From Chitinophagales bacterium (GTDB taxonomy: Bacteria; Bacteroidota; Bacteroidia; Chitinophagales; UBA2359): 43,622 nucleotides of DNA. The stretch lies in assembly GCA_020629005.1 (NCBI GenBank), contig JAHDEE010000014.1, positions 12,166-55,787 on the forward strand. Reading direction: 5' to 3'. Below, in pieces: positions 41,905 to 43,622 of the stretch. Position numbers and translations under genes: made by a program. The notes beneath the pieces were generated by a model, which worked only from the letters and a program-made list of their open reading frames with translations, ran no database searches and was not told where the DNA came from. How positions within the stretch are numbered: the first letter of the stretch is position 1; every line of letters starts with the position of its first letter.

Positions 41905-42378
41905 ATGGATTTACTTATTGTCTTAGGTGTAGTGCTGCTAGGAATCTTACTATTGGTCGGAGAATTTTTGATTTTGCCTGGGGCAACAGTCTTGGCTATT
42001 GCAGGCTCGGTGGTGACAATGGTTGGCATCTATCTTGGTTACTCGAGACTGGGTACAGAAGCTGGACATATGGTGCTGGTCGGCGCTCTTCTGATGATGG
42101 TGATCACTTTTTTTCTTGGCTTGAAGAGTCTTCGTTCGAAAAAAGTCTCACTGGCATACGAACTGGAGGGACATGTAAATGAAGTGGACACCACACATGA
42201 TGACGGATTTTTTGTAGGAGCAATCGGCGAGGCCTATGGCGATATACGACCAGTAGGTAAGGCTCGTATCGGCGATAAGATATATGAAGTATATTCTATG
42301 GATGGTTATCTGGAAAATGGTGCCTCCATTGTGGTAGACAGTATCGAAGGAAGTAAGATTTTTGTAAAAGCAACATAA
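41905..42378 (+). CDS. NfeD-like membrane protein, partner of FloA
   Basis: A 157-residue NfeD-family protein of the short type without a protease domain. It has two or three hydrophobic helices ([57 protein letters not shown]), then a soluble OB-fold-like beta barrel (about 95-157: [38 protein letters not shown]). NfeD proteins are nearly always coded next to flotillin-like proteins and are thought to help place them in membrane microdomains; the FloA gene starts 23 bases downstream. Confidence 0.9.
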   Translation: MDLLIVLGVVLLGILLLVGEFLILPGATVLAIAGSVVTMVGIYLGYSRLGTEAGHMVLVGALLMMVITFFLGLKSLRSKKVSLAYELEGHVNEVDTTHDDGFFVGAIGEAYGDIRPVGKARIGDKIYEVYSMDGYLENGASIVVDSIEGSKIFVKAT

Positions 42379-42401
42379 CCCCAGTTTCAAAAGACCAACA
42401 T

Positions 42402-43385
42402 ATGCAACAACTTATTTTTGTAATCGTACTCTGCGTAATTGCAATCGGGGTATTTCTGTATTACGTTCCCCTCGGGCTCTGGCTCTCTGCAATGGTGTCG
42501 GGAGTACGAATTTCCCTCCTACAGCTGATCTTGATGCGCGTGAGAAAAGTGCCGCCGCAGGTGATTGTCAATGCGCTGATCAACGCCAACAAAGCAGGTA
42601 TCCATCTGGAACGGGATCAGTTGGAAGCCCACTTCCTGGCTGGAGGAAAAGTTCATACGGTGGTAAATGCTCTCATCTCTGCGGAGAAGGCCAATATAGA
42701 TTTGGATTTCAAAGCTGCAACCGCCATCGATTTGGCGGGACGAGACGTATTTGAGGCAGTGCAGGTATCTGTAAATCCCCGTGTGATCAACACTCCGGCG
42801 GTAGCTGCTATGGCAAAAGATGGTATTCAGCTAATCGCCAAAGCGAGAGTGACCGTTCGGGCAAACATCACCCGTTTGGTGGGTGGTGCCGGGGAAGAAA
42901 CTATTCTCGCCAGGGTAGGTGAGGGGATCGTTTCCTCAATTGGTTCTGCCGATAGCCACAAAGCCGTTCTGGAGAATCCGGACAACATCTCTAAACTCGT
43001 GTTGATGAAAGGTCTGGATGCAGGTACAGCCTTCGAGATTTTGTCTATTGATATTGCCGATATTGATGTTGGGAAAAATATCGGTGCTGAATTGCAGATA
43101 GATCAAGCCGAGGCAGATAAGAACATTGCTCAGGCAAAAGCAGAGGAGCGACGCGCAATGGCGATCGCCAATGAGCAAGAAATGAGGGCAAAGGCAGAAG
43201 AGGCACGTGCACAAGTAATTGCTGCTGAAGCGGAGATTCCCAAGGCTATATCCGAGGCTTTCCGTTCTGGCAATATGGGCATTATGGATTACTACCGGTA
43301 CAAGAATCTGAAAGCTGATACGGAAATGCGGGATAGCATATCAAAATCGCAGTTGGATGATATTGACAATACTCCGGATACTTAG
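42402..43385 (+). CDS. floA: Flotillin-like protein FloA (UPF0365)
   Basis: A 327-residue FloA-type membrane scaffold of full length. An N-terminal hydrophobic hairpin ([22 protein letters not shown]) is followed by [33 protein letters not shown], the SPFH-like domain ([28 protein letters not shown]) and a C-terminal coiled coil rich in Ala-Glu ([40 protein letters not shown]). FloA oligomerises at the inner membrane in patches that influence membrane fluidity and signalling complexes. It is cotranscribed with the NfeD-like gene just upstream. Confidence 0.96.
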   Translation: MQQLIFVIVLCVIAIGVFLYYVPLGLWLSAMVSGVRISLLQLILMRVRKVPPQVIVNALINANKAGIHLERDQLEAHFLAGGKVHTVVNALISAEKANIDLDFKAATAIDLAGRDVFEAVQVSVNPRVINTPAVAAMAKDGIQLIAKARVTVRANITRLVGGAGEETILARVGEGIVSSIGSADSHKAVLENPDNISKLVLMKGLDAGTAFEILSIDIADIDVGKNIGAELQIDQAEADKNIAQAKAEERRAMAIANEQEMRAKAEEARAQVIAAEAEIPKAISEAFRSGNMGIMDYYRYKNLKADTEMRDSISKSQLDDIDNTPDT

Positions 43386-43550
43386 GGTTGGATTACGGAT
43401 TACGGAATTGGACTTGTGGATCTATTGGGACAATCATTTTCCGAATTCATTTTCAGACAGTTGCGCAGGTGATATGTTGAGACGCAAAACTTTTTCAGAG
43501 TCGACAAATTATTTCCGCCACTTGCACCTAGAATATACAAATGAAAAGCG

Positions 43551-43558
43551 TATCTTTG
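43551..43558 (+). promoter_or_regulatory. -7 promoter box of tRNA-Arg
   Basis: TATCTTTG is a full match to TAnnTTTG and lies 10 bases before the tRNA. A matching -33 element at the expected place is not evident. Typical position for a Bacteroidota tRNA promoter. Confidence 0.6.
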
Positions 43559-43568
43559 CGCTCCGACT

Positions 43569-43622
43569 GGCCTTGTAGCTCAACTGGATAGAGCACCTCA
43601 CTACGGATGAGGAGGTTTGGGG
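43569..43622 (+). tRNA. tRNA-Arg (ACG), 3' part outside window
   Basis: Acceptor 5' strand GGCCTTG (43569-43575), D arm GCTC...GAGC, and anticodon arm CCTCA-CTACGGA-TGAGG with anticodon ACG. The window ends in the variable loop/T arm, so the 3' half of the gene is not seen. tRNA-Arg(ACG) reads CGN codons after A34 is changed to inosine. Confidence 0.9.

Noticed and set aside
43386-43480. Short tandem GGATTACGGATTACGG near the end of floA
   Set aside because: Only about two units of 8 bases; too short to call a meaningful repeat.

Overview
The window is a stretch of Bacteroidota chromosome, most likely from a Saprospirales-like marine or aquatic lineage. Evidence for this: several secreted proteins end in type IX secretion (T9SS) sorting domains; promoter boxes fit the Bacteroidota form (TTTG, about 19-20 bp, TAnnTTTG); Shine-Dalgarno sites are mostly absent; and LytTR, DUF937, TIGR00266 and FloA/NfeD genes are typical of the phylum. 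The left edge cuts a T9SS cargo gene and the right edge cuts a tRNA-Arg gene.

Layout. 1-3.7 kb: T9SS cargo, a SAM methyltransferase, and a LytS-type kinase overlapping its LytTR regulator. 3.9-8.4 kb: an ABC ATPase and a permease fused to an M1 aminopeptidase, preceded by two 13-bp direct repeats one LytTR period (21 bp) apart. 8.4-13.8 kb: T9SS cargo, a TIGR00266 protein and a secreted lysyl oxidase that keeps its copper and cofactor residues. 13.9-18.0 kb: a MocR regulator divergent from an acetyltransferase, a poly-cysteine leader peptide with a terminator ahead of a 1-Cys peroxiredoxin, and an exported RraB-TPR protein. 18.1-21.3 kb: a YbbAP-like ABC pair whose ATPase gene has a frameshift. 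21.7-26.4 kb: an ECF sigma factor with a soluble partner, a DUF937 protein, a miniature T9SS relic, and a helical protein interrupted in frame by a mobile element. 26.9-30.3 kb: ComB-like phosphatase, GNAT acetyltransferase, secreted M23 peptidase. 30.4-35.5 kb: a five-gene LolA-like / ABC / outer-membrane-barrel operon. 35.5-43.6 kb: thioredoxin-TPR protein, family-39 glycosyltransferase, two unknown genes, RlmH, NfeD-like protein, FloA and tRNA-Arg.

Two kinds of dispersed DNA stand out. First, five GC-rich intergenic repeats of 172-177 bp, at about 9.6, 23.8, 24.5, 26.6 and 39.0 kb, share their ends (GGAGCG ... GGCTATTTTG). They fold into nested stems whose sequences differ between copies while pairing is kept, which suggests a structured RNA or DNA element. 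Second, a 156-bp MITE-like element with about 50-bp terminal inverted repeats occurs twice, each copy flanked by its own 3-bp direct repeat. One copy lies 41 bp upstream of the TIGR00266 gene. The other sits inside a coding sequence and adds 53 in-frame codons, using the only one of the element's six frames that is open.

All functional calls rest on reading motifs by eye; no database search was run. Identities and mismatch counts were made by hand.
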